NCBI RefSeq assembly: GCF_003143955.1
Contig: NZ_QFVS01000004.1
Location: 53,337-117,336, forward strand
DNA from: Kurthia zopfii
Lineage (GTDB): Bacteria; Bacillota; Bacilli; Bacillales_A; Planococcaceae
DNA: 64,000 bases
Direction of reading: 5' to 3'
Part shown: positions 52,443-60,609 of the stretch, one piece after another
Layout: each line of letters begins with the position of its first letter
Numbering within the stretch: the first letter of the stretch is position 1
Made by a program: the position numbers and the translations under genes
The notes under the pieces: model-generated
Database searches by the model: none
What the model saw: the letters and a program-made list of their open reading frames with translations, nothing else
Told to the model about the DNA's origin: nothing

Positions 52443-53264
52443 CTACACCTCCTGCGATAGATCAAAGACTGAAATTCTTTTGTCACGAGTATCTGTGAAC
52501 TTGATGACCGCAATATTTTTAAGGCAACGAGAAATTAGCTTTTTGTCGTACATTAATTCCATTTGATTACGTGACAAATTTGAAGTGATGATCGTCGATT
52601 TCGACTGTCTAGCTTCTAAGATTGCCGTCAGTACTTCTAGTGTGAAGTTTGTTGCGGTTTTATTCGTCGTAATAGCCCCTGTTTCTGCCCCTAAGTCATC
52701 TAAGCAAAGGTAATCCACTCTCGATAACATCTCGACGAAATAAAGTTGCGTGAACTTTGATTCCTTGTTGTCGAATGAATCACGTATTTTCGCCATCATC
52801 TCTCGAACGCTAACAAATACACACTCAACATCCAACTTCTCATTTAAGTTTCGTAGGATAGACATGGCCAAGTGCGACTTGCCAACTCCTGTGTCGCCTT
52901 GAAGCAATGTAGTGAATGTTTTACCTGATTTGTAATGCTTGAAAGATTGTACTGCCAAATCTTTATTTTTTGATTCCTCACTAGATTCAGCAAAGAATTT
53001 GCCAAAACTAGCTTCACGAATCGTTTCGTCTGCAAAAACTGAACGCATATACAAAGTGTTTTTCTTCTTCTTAGCTGCGCGATCTAAGATTTCTTTTTGA
53101 AAGCTTTGTTCAAAAGATTGATTTTCCTTTGCGATCTGGCAAGCTGGGCAAAGTTCTTTACCATCAATCATCATTAATGGAACTGGCTTTGCATGTAACG
53201 AGCATTCATTAGAAGTTAATGTCATCTGAATAGACTTTGGTAACGCTTGTGCGATTGCCTTCAT
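52443..53264 (-). CDS. DnaC/DnaI-type helicase loader
   Basis: 273 residues. N-terminal zinc-binding region (CSLHAKPVPLMMIDGKELCPAC), then AAA+ domain with Walker A GDTGVGKSHLA, Walker B VDYLCLDDLGAE, sensor region IITSNLS and Arg finger SRCL. It loads the replicative helicase at the phage origin. It overlaps the initiator gene by 56 bases, with its own SD GGGTGAGAGG. Confidence 0.93.
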   Translation of the reverse strand: MKAIAQALPKSIQMTLTSNECSLHAKPVPLMMIDGKELCPACQIAKENQSFEQSFQKEILDRAAKKKKNTLYMRSVFADETIREASFGKFFAESSEESKNKDLAVQSFKHYKSGKTFTTLLQGDTGVGKSHLAMSILRNLNEKLDVECVFVSVREMMAKIRDSFDNKESKFTQLYFVEMLSRVDYLCLDDLGAETGAITTNKTATNFTLEVLTAILEARQSKSTIITSNLSRNQMELMYDKKLISRCLKNIAVIKFTDTRDKRISVFDLSQEV

Positions 53265-53985
53265 AACCTCTCACCCTTTCGTTTAAGTAACCTTCAAATT
53301 TTGATGCTTGGAATAATGTGCTTGGTCTTAGGTATTGGTTAAACTGTGGATCGTGCAACCAAGCAGCTACTTTTTTATCGATGACCATTTTAAAATCATC
53401 AACCGTAAATCCTTCTTCGATACGTGCTTTAATCAATTTTTTTGTAGCTCCAGCTGTACTTCTATATTTCGTATTTGCTTTGAGATTTAAGTAATCAATA
53501 ATTTCAGAATATGCGTTGTCTTGCTTGCAAGACGTAATATTCTCTTTATTACTGTTACTATTAATATTGTTTTTATTAAGACTGTTACTATTAGTACCTT
53601 CATTTTGTATGCCTACGATTCTTATGCCTACATTTCCTATGCCTACGTTTTGAAGGGATACGGTATCAGGAATCATTTGTACCAATTCATAATGATTTTT
53701 AGAAAACCCTGTTTCTAGTCGCTCTCTCCTGATGCGAATATATTGTTTCTCTAATAGTGCCTTGCGATGCTTATGGTATCGATTTTCAGAAATATTCAAT
53801 TCTGAACATATCAATTCAACACTCGGAAATGCTTCAGTATTGTTACCAGCAAATGCAGCTAAATATGCGTAAATTGCTTTTGCTTCAATACTTAAATCCT
53901 TATCACGAGTCAACATGCGTGGAATTAATCCGAACCCTTTTGAAAGTATCCCTTCATGTTTAACTCCTTCTATTTTTTCTGCCAT
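53209..53985 (-). CDS. Phage replication initiator (HTH + conserved C-terminal domain)
   Basis: 258 residues. N-terminal winged HTH (LSIEAKAIYAYLAAFAGNNTEAFPSVELICSELNISENRYHKHRKALLEK) binds DNA. The centre is a low-complexity linker that includes NVGI repeats; these are encoded by DNA iterons. The C-terminal domain (YSEIIDYLNLKANTKYRS...KKLIKARIEEGFTVDDFKMVIDKKVAAWL...YLRPSTLFQASKFEGYLNE) is the Phg_2220_C type of replisome organisers. It pairs with the helicase loader. Confidence 0.92.
   Translation of the reverse strand: MAEKIEGVKHEGILSKGFGLIPRMLTRDKDLSIEAKAIYAYLAAFAGNNTEAFPSVELICSELNISENRYHKHRKALLEKQYIRIRRERLETGFSKNHYELVQMIPDTVSLQNVGIGNVGIRIVGIQNEGTNSNSLNKNNINSNSNKENITSCKQDNAYSEIIDYLNLKANTKYRSTAGATKKLIKARIEEGFTVDDFKMVIDKKVAAWLHDPQFNQYLRPSTLFQASKFEGYLNERVRGYEGNRTSVTKVYSDDINF
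53525..53652. other. Predicted phage replication origin: three 15-bp iterons plus AT-rich stretch
   Basis: TATGCCTAC occurs at 53608, 53623 and 53638, exactly 15 bp apart, inside the initiator gene. A very AT-rich stretch with CTGTTACTATTA repeats (53525-53600) lies next to it. This is the organisation of origins inside the initiator gene (lambda O-like). Confidence 0.65.
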
Positions 53986-54018
53986 GATAAATCCTCCTAA
54001 TTACCACTTCGTTCAAAG

Positions 54019-54294
54019 CTAGATTGATTGTGTCGAAACAAACGATATTACTTCTGCTTTAACGTTTTTTCCTTTTAAAGATTTTGCGAGTTTAGCTAAC
54101 CGATCGTGGTCCTTTTTAGCTTTTGAAAGCATGCGGATCTGATTGATATTATCGTGAAGTTCTTCAGTTGCGATTTCAGCTGCAGCATAATGTCCAGCCT
54201 TCAAGAATGTTTGAATTTCTGCAAGTGTGTCCTCCGCTGAATCGTATAACCATTGCGCCTTTTGAGCATCGTCTGCTCTGAATTTTTCTAACAT
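54019..54294 (-). CDS. Hypothetical early phage protein, helical
   Basis: 91 residues, nearly all helix (QKAQWLYDSAEDTLAEIQTFLKAGHYAAAEIATEELHDNINQIRMLSKAKKDHDRLAKLAKSL). No family recognised. It overlaps the next upstream gene by seven bases. Confidence 0.6.
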   Translation of the reverse strand: MLEKFRADDAQKAQWLYDSAEDTLAEIQTFLKAGHYAAAEIATEELHDNINQIRMLSKAKKDHDRLAKLAKSLKGKNVKAEVISFVSTQSI

Positions 54295-54812
54295 GTCGTC
54301 ATTTCTCCTTTCAAAAATCCTTTACTAATCAAATAGTTGTAATGGTCTAACCAAAGACTTTTATAACTAATGTCACTCTCCATACAAACAACAGCTACTA
54401 AATTACTTATTGCTGTACTTGCTTCTATAAGTTCTTCAAGCGCATCATGCAAATCTTGTTTTTCATAAATTTCTAAACAAGCGAGTGGTTTCGCTAAGCT
54501 CGTCTTCTTAAGTCGATTAAACGCTTCTTCTAATTCTTCGAGCGTTTTCTCTTTTATTGCTGAACGATGTAAATCAACATTTTCACCATCTAATAACACT
54601 GGCCCTGTACCTGTGTACTGATTTTGAACTGTAATTGCAAACCTCGGATTATCATATTTAGCACTATACTGACGTGCTACATCAATGTTTACTTTGTCCT
54701 TACCTGTTTCATAGCGAGATACCGTTTCTCTTGCGATAGACATCTTCAAAGCCTGTTTCTGTTGAGTATCGTCACCTCTAAGTTCCTTCATGATTTCGCC
54801 CACTTTTTTCAT
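54288..54812 (-). CDS. XRE-type HTH protein
   Basis: 174 residues. N-terminal Cro/CI HTH (MKKVGEIMKELRGDDTQQKQALKMSIARETVSRYETGKDKVNIDVARQYSAKY) and a helical C-terminal part with two Cys. A regulator of early genes is likely; targets unknown. Confidence 0.75.
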   Translation of the reverse strand: MKKVGEIMKELRGDDTQQKQALKMSIARETVSRYETGKDKVNIDVARQYSAKYDNPRFAITVQNQYTGTGPVLLDGENVDLHRSAIKEKTLEELEEAFNRLKKTSLAKPLACLEIYEKQDLHDALEELIEASTAISNLVAVVCMESDISYKSLWLDHYNYLISKGFLKGEMTTC

Positions 54813-54909
54813 GTTTATTCCCCCTGTTCACTCACACTGCATTACCTCTATATCATTAAAGCTACCAACGTAACTTCTAATAATTGTTAAAATTTTAATA
54901 TAGAAGAAA

Positions 54910-55179
54910 TTAATTCTGCGATTGTTTTTTCAACCAGTTTTTTAAAAACTCCTGTGTTTCAACCGCTGGCATTAACCACTTCTGTCCAACTTTGTATTTC
55001 GGGAAATCAGGTTCATAAAAGAATTTTTCTAAGATGAAAGATTTACTCATACACGTTTGGTTCATTAATTCTTTGAAATCCCAGAATGTTTTTTGGAATG
55101 TGATTTCACTGATCGCCTTATTGAGCGCAACTTTATAATCATGTTCCAACTGTTCTGAATCTATTTGCACGTTTAACAT
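54910..55179 (-). CDS. DUF771-like small phage protein
   Basis: 89 residues. WDFKELMNQTCMSKSFILEKFFYEPDFPKYKVGQKWLMPAVETQEFLKNWL matches the DUF771 pattern (excisionase-like winged helix next to antirepressors). An excisionase role is possible. Confidence 0.8.
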   Translation of the reverse strand: MLNVQIDSEQLEHDYKVALNKAISEITFQKTFWDFKELMNQTCMSKSFILEKFFYEPDFPKYKVGQKWLMPAVETQEFLKNWLKKQSQN

Positions 55180-55189
55180 ATTGCACCTC

Positions 55190-55852
55190 CTACATCGCTA
55201 TTTTTTTAGGAATGTAATGTTCGATATAAGATATTGCAGACTGTAAATCTTTTCGTCTAACATCTTTATAGCTAGACACTGCAAAACGATCTTTTATCTC
55301 TCGATAAATCTCACTGAAAAGTCGTGGTCTACATTGTGAATCGGACTCTAATTCATAAACCCTAGTTGCGACTACTTTTTGAAGCCTACGTTGTTCTCCA
55401 GCTAACAAGGTAATTTGTTCATCTAATCGTTTGTTGATCATTAATATTTCATTCTTCAGTTCATCATGACTGAGTAAAATTTTGTCTGTTGTTGCTGCAA
55501 CAGATGCTAATGATAATTCCGATTTAACCATGTAGTAGTCGTCCACTAACATTGAGTATGCTTTCCATGAAGCATCATTATTTAATGATTTTGCATGTAA
55601 CCAAGCACCTTGTTCAGTCCAAAGATATAAAGATGATGCAAATTTAAGGGTGTCGTCATGTTGACGTTCAGCTTTGAACATCTTTAAGGCTTCACCATTT
55701 AGAGCGTAGTAATGCTTTCCTTCCATATATCTTTCAGAATTACGTTGGAAATTTCTAAGCAACTGTTTTGTTTCTACACCAAATGCATCTGCAACTTGTT
55801 GTGTTGTCAAAACTCTGTGGCCACCACGTTCAATAACCTGTAATTGATCCAT
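55190..55852 (-). CDS. Phage antirepressor, ORF6N plus ORF6C domains
   Basis: 220 residues. ORF6N at about 8-110 (RVLTTQQVADAFGVETKQLLRNFQRNSERYMEGKHYYALNGEAL...LYLWTEQGAWLHAKSL) and ORF6C at about 150-215 (REIKDRFAVSSYKDVRRKDLQSAISYIEHY). It antagonises the repressor during induction. A copy of the repressor operator motif lies 18-32 bp before its ATG. Confidence 0.9.
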   Translation of the reverse strand: MDQLQVIERGGHRVLTTQQVADAFGVETKQLLRNFQRNSERYMEGKHYYALNGEALKMFKAERQHDDTLKFASSLYLWTEQGAWLHAKSLNNDASWKAYSMLVDDYYMVKSELSLASVAATTDKILLSHDELKNEILMINKRLDEQITLLAGEQRRLQKVVATRVYELESDSQCRPRLFSEIYREIKDRFAVSSYKDVRRKDLQSAISYIEHYIPKKIAM

Positions 55853-55869
55853 ATTCCCATCTCCTTAAA

Positions 55870-56207
55870 TTTCTGTTTCAGCAATCGTTTAGATAAAAAA
55901 ATCTAAAATATCGCAGTTTAATTCATTGGCTAGCAATGGTAATTGCTCTGCCTTAAATGAATATGTTCCATTTTCATACTTCAAGTATGTTGATGAACCC
56001 TTATAACCCAATGATTTAGCAAGTTCTTGTTGGGTCATTCCTAATTCAATTCTTCTATTTTTAATATAAGTTAAGCTGAATATTTTCACTTTAGCACCTC
56101 CGGAATTTCTGTTTCAGCAACTCCTTGAATAAAATATAACATTGCTAAAACAGAAATGCAATAGATATATTTCTATTTTAGCAATTTATTTATTTCCATT
56201 TCAGAAA
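55870..56207. promoter_or_regulatory. Five repressor-type operators of the lysis-lysogeny switch
   Basis: TTTCTGTTTCAGCAA at 55870-55884 and 56106-56120, its reverse-complement form TTGCTAAAACAGAAA at 56142-56156, TTTCTATTTTAGCAA at 56170-56184 and TTTCCATTTCAGAAA at 56193-56207. Four lie between the divergent cro-like and cI-like genes, one just before the antirepressor. Confidence 0.75.
55889..56089 (-). CDS. Cro-like XRE repressor
   Basis: 66 residues, a single HTH (YIKNRRIELGMTQQELAKSLGYKGSSTYLKYENGTYSFKAEQLPLLANELNCDILDFF). It is the first gene of the lytic leftward transcript, divergent from the CI-like gene. Confidence 0.85.
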   Translation of the reverse strand: MKIFSLTYIKNRRIELGMTQQELAKSLGYKGSSTYLKYENGTYSFKAEQLPLLANELNCDILDFFI

Positions 56208-56243
56208 CATGATAAAATACATATTAGTTAGGATGGTGAATTC

Positions 56244-56594
56244 ATGAGTATCAATAAAAGAATTATTTCCTTACGTGAAAAGAAAAATTGGAGTCAAAAA
56301 GAGTTAGCGCGACGAATTAATATAAATCAAAGTGTCATGAATAGAATTGAATCTGGTGAAAGACCAGTTAAAGATGAAGAACTTTCAAAACTTGCTATTG
56401 CTCTTGAATGTTCTGCAGATTACTTGCTAGGAATAGAATCTAATTCTCCGAAACCTGAAGATAAAGAATTCGAAGCTTTTGCTAACGATCCGTCATTACA
56501 AAAATGGTATAAAGAATTACCTGAATCAAAAGAAGAAGATTTACGTCGCCTGCGCAAGATGTGGGAGATATTGAAGGATAGCGGTAAGATTTAA
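56244..56594 (+). CDS. CI/ImmR-like lysogeny repressor
   Basis: 116 residues. XRE HTH (ISLREKKNWSQKELARRININQSVMNRIESGERPVKDEELSKLAIALECSADYLLG) and a short C-terminal tail (EFEAFANDPSLQKWYKELPESKEEDLRRLRKMWEILK), as in ImmR-type repressors that are cut by an ImmA metalloprotease. There is no LexA-like self-cleavage domain. immA lies two genes downstream. Confidence 0.87.
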   Translation: MSINKRIISLREKKNWSQKELARRININQSVMNRIESGERPVKDEELSKLAIALECSADYLLGIESNSPKPEDKEFEAFANDPSLQKWYKELPESKEEDLRRLRKMWEILKDSGKI

Positions 56595-56786
56595 AGCACT
56601 ACATGGTGCTTTTTATTTTGATTAAATTTGGAATAAACTTTAAAAAAATCAATATAAATACACTATTAGAAGTATTCTGTTGATAATATCTTTCTAATAA
56701 AAATATTATTTTTATCATTTTTTTATTGATTACAACATTTAGTTTTATTGCTAAAATTAGGTATAAAATGAAAAGAGGTAAATTTG

Positions 56787-57305
56787 ATGAAAAAATTATT
56801 ACTAAGCTTACCGATCACTGCGGCACTATTACTTGGGGCATGCGGAGAAACTGCTGTAGAAAAAGTTGAAAAGAGCGATGCTCCAGCAGCTGCAGAACAA
56901 CCTAAAAAAGATGAAGCTAAAAAAGATGAAGTATTTAAAGTTGGCGACGTTGTTAAAATCAATGACATTGAATATAAAATCAAGTCGGCTACTTTAGGAA
57001 ATGGTTCGCAATATATCGAACCTAAAAGTGGTAAAGTTTTAACTTTAAGTATTGAAGTTCATAACAAGTCTGAATCAAAAACATTCGTTTCTTCTGGTGA
57101 ATTTAACCTTTATAAAGGCGATGATCAAGCTGAAAGTTATTTCGGAAGTGGCGACAAAACGCTTATGGGCGATTTAAATAAAGGTAAGAAAACTACAGGA
57201 GTAGTTGAATTTGATGTTGCTGGTCCAGGAACTTATGAATTAATTTACACTCCTTCGTTCTCATTAGATAACAAAGAAGTAAAATGGAATATCAAAGTAA
57301 AATAA
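56787..57305 (+). CDS. DUF4352 lipoprotein, lysogenic conversion candidate
   Basis: 172 residues: lipoprotein signal with LLGAC lipobox, charged linker, then a DUF4352-type beta-sandwich (VFKVGDVVKINDIEYKIKSATLG...KVLTLSIEVHNKSESKTFVSSGEFNLYKGDDQ...GKKTTGVVEFDVAGPGTYELIY). It sits in the lysogeny operon between repressor and immA, so it should be expressed by the prophage and displayed on the cell. Role unknown. Confidence 0.85.
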   Translation: MKKLLLSLPITAALLLGACGETAVEKVEKSDAPAAAEQPKKDEAKKDEVFKVGDVVKINDIEYKIKSATLGNGSQYIEPKSGKVLTLSIEVHNKSESKTFVSSGEFNLYKGDDQAESYFGSGDKTLMGDLNKGKKTTGVVEFDVAGPGTYELIYTPSFSLDNKEVKWNIKVK

Positions 57306-57316
57306 TTGTAGAAGCA

Positions 57317-57370
57317 AAAAAAGCTCCTATTCTTCCGCACTTACTAAGTGATAAGAATTGGGCTTTTTTT
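57317..57370 (+). terminator. Terminator after the lipoprotein gene
   Basis: AAAAAAGC and ATTCTT arms pair with AAGAAT and GCTTTTTTT in an imperfect long stem. It separates the repressor-lipoprotein unit from immA. Confidence 0.75.
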
Positions 57371-57433
57371 ATTTCTAATTCCCATAGTTCTTTATAATTT
57401 ACATGCATACTTCCAATATGCTTGTTTTTATTT

Positions 57434-57458
57434 TATACTAAATACGAACATACGTTTG
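57434..57458 (+). promoter_or_regulatory. LexA box at the immA-int promoter
   Basis: CGAACATACGTTTG (57445-57458) fits the LexA consensus and shares its first 13 bases with the lexA/yneA box at 6412. It lies directly downstream of TATACT (57434-57439) and 15 bp before the immA ATG. Confidence 0.8.
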
Positions 57459-57472
57459 TTAGGTGGTGTAAT

Positions 57473-57949
57473 ATGAATTATTTAGAAGACAGTATTAGGA
57501 ATTTATATAGTAGATTGAACATCGTAACACCGACAGAACTAACTGTAGAGAATATTGCAGATCAATTAAATATTGAGATTATGTATTGGGATGAACCGAG
57601 TCAGGCATTTTCAAATGATGATGTGATTTTCATTTTTTTGAATCGATCTCTCGTTCAATCAGAAGAATTTTGCCATGAGTTAGGTCACGTTTTATTGCAT
57701 GCTGGCGATCAAATGTATATGGATCCGTTATTCGTCGAATATCAAGAAATTAAAGCGAACAACTTTGCACTTCATGCTGCAGTACCGACTACCATGTTGA
57801 TGGAACTGAATTTACCATCTAATTATTTTGAAGCTGTGTCTGTTATTCAAGATACATTTAGCGTTAGTCCAGAGTTCGCATGTCGTCGTTTAAACCATTT
57901 CATTAACAATCACTTACATACACTCACAAATGCACAGAAAGCAGTGTAA
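57473..57949 (+). CDS. immA: ImmA/IrrE-type metalloprotease
   Basis: 158 residues. Zinc motif HELGHVLLHAG (HExxH) and downstream Glu in EIKANNFALHAAVP, the ImmA pattern. In ICEBs1 and many phages ImmA cleaves the ImmR/CI-like repressor after DNA damage. The start is ATG 57473 with AGGTGGTG upstream; the longer frame crosses the promoter and LexA box and is not coding. Confidence 0.9.
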   Translation: MNYLEDSIRNLYSRLNIVTPTELTVENIADQLNIEIMYWDEPSQAFSNDDVIFIFLNRSLVQSEEFCHELGHVLLHAGDQMYMDPLFVEYQEIKANNFALHAAVPTTMLMELNLPSNYFEAVSVIQDTFSVSPEFACRRLNHFINNHLHTLTNAQKAV

Positions 57950-58005
57950 AGAACGCACATCAATGCTATGGTTTTATGCTAGGCTCAAATCAAGGAGGGA
58001 TTTAG

Positions 58006-59127
58006 ATGGCATCGTTTAGAAAAAGAAATGGCTTATGGGAATATAGAATTAGTTTCAAAGATAATTCAGGAAAATATAAAGTTAAATCAAAGGGTGGTTT
58101 TAAAACAAAAAAAGAGGCAGAAATTTCAGCCAGAAAAAAAGAAGAAGATATTGAAACAACAAACACAATAAAAGAGATGACGATTGCAAACTACTTAACA
58201 GACTGGTATCAAGTTTATATAAAAAATAAAAGAAAACCCAACACTGAAAAAACATACTGGTTATCTATCAAAAATCATATTATACCAGGGATAGGTCACT
58301 TAAAAGTGAGAGAATTGAAACCATTAGAATATCAAAAATTTGTAGACTCTATAATGGAGAATGGTTTAAGTTCAGAAAGTGCCAAAAGGGTTCACACACC
58401 TGTTCGTTTAGCCTTTCAGCAAGCAGTAATAAATGGGGATTTAGAAATGAATCCCGCAGCATATGTGAAAATCGAAAAGAAAAAAGTCAAAAAGCTAAAA
58501 TACCTAAACCCTGAATATATCGAAGACCTTCTCAACTATATTTACAAAAGAAGTTATGATCAAGGGATATTCTTTGAATGTTTATTTGAAAGTGGCATGC
58601 GTAAAGGCGAGTGCAGCGCTTTAGAATTAGATGATATTAATTGGAATGATTCTACATTAAGAGTAAACGCCACTTACGATTATCAAGCAACAAAAAACGA
58701 ACCAAAATTAAGTGAAGTGAAAACTGAAAAATCAAATCGTACTATTTTAATGAGAGAATCATTCATGAATAAGTTACGTGCTTATACAAAACATAAGATA
58801 CAAAAACGAAGCCTTGTAGGGAAACTATATAACCAACAACAAAATTTTGTATTTGGTCGCGATGATGGTACCGCCTTCCCAAAAGCTACTTTATTTAATA
58901 CTTTTTCAAGTGCTTTAGAGTTTATTGATCATGTTCACTTACCTATTCATTCTACAAGACATACTCACGCTGTTATGATGTTAGAGGCTGGCGTATCAAT
59001 GAAAGATTTACAAGAACGTTTAGGTCATTCTTCAATGCAAGTAACTGCGGATATTTATTCTCATGTAACACAAAAAATGGAGAACAGAGCCATAAAATTA
59101 TTTGATTCCTATATGAATGAAAAATAA
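58006..59127 (+). CDS. int: Prophage integrase, tyrosine recombinase
   Basis: 373 residues in three parts. N-terminal AP2-like arm-binding domain (MASFRKRNGLWEYRISFKDNSGKYKVKSKGGFKTKKEAE). SAM-like core-binding domain (about 60-160). Catalytic domain with ESGMRKGECSAL (Arg), HSTRHTHA (HxxR), LGHSSMQVTADIYSHV (His and nucleophile Tyr). It catalyses integration at the glnA 3' end; 91 bp upstream of attR. SD AGGAGGG. Confidence 0.95.
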   Translation: MASFRKRNGLWEYRISFKDNSGKYKVKSKGGFKTKKEAEISARKKEEDIETTNTIKEMTIANYLTDWYQVYIKNKRKPNTEKTYWLSIKNHIIPGIGHLKVRELKPLEYQKFVDSIMENGLSSESAKRVHTPVRLAFQQAVINGDLEMNPAAYVKIEKKKVKKLKYLNPEYIEDLLNYIYKRSYDQGIFFECLFESGMRKGECSALELDDINWNDSTLRVNATYDYQATKNEPKLSEVKTEKSNRTILMRESFMNKLRAYTKHKIQKRSLVGKLYNQQQNFVFGRDDGTAFPKATLFNTFSSALEFIDHVHLPIHSTRHTHAVMMLEAGVSMKDLQERLGHSSMQVTADIYSHVTQKMENRAIKLFDSYMNEK

Positions 59128-59194
59128 TTTTGGTCTAATTTTGGTCCAAGCAGTTTATTCGTTTTGGTCCATCTAAAAAAAGACAAATAAAAAC
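59128..59194. other. attP right arm with three integrase arm-site-like repeats
   Basis: TTTTGGTCT (59128-59136), TTTTGGTCC (59139-59147) and TTTTGGTCC (59162-59170), same orientation as in the left arm; the first two are again 11 bp apart. Confidence 0.65.
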
Positions 59195-59282
59195 AGCCCC
59201 AATCTCTTGGGGCTGTTGGGTTCATCGACTTAGTACATTTTAAGGTACTGGTCGCGTTCCCATTGGTGAACTTGAGTACGGA
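59195..59282. repeat. attR: phage-supplied 3' end and terminator of glnA
   Basis: Matches attL over 88 bp with three mismatches, 64 bp perfect (59219-59282). It contains the glnA terminator hairpin (59195-59214) and the last codons of glnA (59230-59282). The gene stays intact because these bases are restored on integration. Confidence 0.95.
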
Positions 59283-60564
59283 ACATTTCAAACTCAATTT
59301 CTTTTGCTTCTTTGAAGTTTTCATAAATATGAGAGCCTAATGCGCCTTTAACTACTTCGTCTTTTGCAAGAACGTGTAATGCGTCATCAAGGTTCACTGG
59401 TAAGTTGCCAATTCCCGCTTCTTCGCGTTCTTCTGCACTCATCACGTAGATGTTACGATCTACTGCTGGTGGTGGTGTTAATTTATTTTCAACACCGTTT
59501 AATCCTGCTTCAAGAATTACTGCTAAAGCTAAGTAAGGGTTAGCAGCTGGATCTACTGAACGAACTTCGATACGAGTAGAAAGTCCACGTGAAGCTGGGA
59601 TACGAACTAATGGAGAGCGGTTTTGACCTGACCATGCTACGTAACAAGGTGCTTCGTAACCAGGTACTAAACGTTTGTATGAGTTTACAGTTGGGTTCGT
59701 AATAGCTGTAAATCCTTGCACGTGATTTAATACACCAGCCATGAATTGCATTGCTGTTTCTGATAATTGCATTGGTGCAGCTTCATCGAAGAACATATTT
59801 TGTCCATCTTTAAATAATGAAACGTTACAGTGCATACCTGAACCGCTTAATCCGAAGATTGGTTTTGGCATGAATGTTGCATGTAAACCATGTTTACGAG
59901 CGATTGTTTTTACAACTAATTTGAATGTTTGGATACTATCACAAGCCGTTAAAACATCCGCATATTTAAAGTCGATTTCGTGTTGTCCAGGAGCTACTTC
60001 ATGGTGAGATGCTTCAATTTCAAAGCCCATTTCTTCAAGTTCAAGAACGATATCACGACGGCAGTTTTCACCTAAGTCAGTCGGTGCTAAGTCGAAGTAA
60101 CCACCGTGGTCATTTAATTCTAAAGTTGGTTCGCCTTTTTCATCTAATTTGAATAAGAAGAATTCTGGCTCAGGCCCTAAGTTGAAATCTGTGAAGCCCA
60201 TATCTTCCATGCGTTTGATGATGCGGCGTAAGTTGTTACGAGGATCACCTGCGAATGGTGTAAGATCTGCATTGTATACGTCACAAATAAAACGACATAC
60301 AGCACCTTTATCAACTGTCCATGGGAATACCATGAAAGTATCTAAGTCTGGGAATAAGTACATATCAGATTCTTCAATACGAACGAAACCTTCAATTGAA
60401 GAACCATCGAACATCATTTTATTGTCTAAAGCTTTTTCTAATTGAGAAACTGGAATCTCAACGTTTTTGATTGTTCCTAGAATATCTGTGAATTGAAGAC
60501 GGATAAACTTCACTTCTTGTTCTTGAATTAATCTACGAATATCATCTTTTGTATATTTGCTCAC
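59230..60564 (-). CDS. glnA: Glutamine synthetase type I-alpha
   Basis: 444 residues, complete. [16 protein letters not shown] and [19 protein letters not shown] at the N-terminus, PEFFLFK metal-site, [25 protein letters not shown] and [14 protein letters not shown]/Glu motifs, [38 protein letters not shown]. It makes glutamine from glutamate and NH3. The C-terminal ERDQYLKMY lies inside the att repeat. It follows glnR by 45 bp; the pair is the glnRA operon. Confidence 0.97.
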   Translation of the reverse strand: MSKYTKDDIRRLIQEQEVKFIRLQFTDILGTIKNVEIPVSQLEKALDNKMMFDGSSIEGFVRIEESDMYLFPDLDTFMVFPWTVDKGAVCRFICDVYNADLTPFAGDPRNNLRRIIKRMEDMGFTDFNLGPEPEFFLFKLDEKGEPTLELNDHGGYFDLAPTDLGENCRRDIVLELEEMGFEIEASHHEVAPGQHEIDFKYADVLTACDSIQTFKLVVKTIARKHGLHATFMPKPIFGLSGSGMHCNVSLFKDGQNMFFDEAAPMQLSETAMQFMAGVLNHVQGFTAITNPTVNSYKRLVPGYEAPCYVAWSGQNRSPLVRIPASRGLSTRIEVRSVDPAANPYLALAVILEAGLNGVENKLTPPPAVDRNIYVMSAEEREEAGIGNLPVNLDDALHVLAKDEVVKGALGSHIYENFKEAKEIEFEMFRTQVHQWERDQYLKMY

Positions 60565-60609
60565 TTACTTCACTCTCCTAAATTGTAAAATATATATGAC
60601 CCGCTTCTT

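Larger units (their letters stand above)
27373..59282. mobile_element. Complete contractile-tailed prophage integrated in the 3' end of glnA
   Basis: Bounded by a 64-bp perfect direct repeat (27373-27436 / 59219-59282); one repeat plus the interior is 31.8 kb. The modules are in order: lysis, tail/baseplate, head, packaging, early genes, replication, switch, integrase next to attR. The tail genes follow the PBSX/Xkd order (sheath, tube, chaperone, tape measure, hub, J), so it is a myovirus-like phage with an HK97-fold capsid. All expected modules are open, apart from one frameshifted small early gene. Confidence 0.95.
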
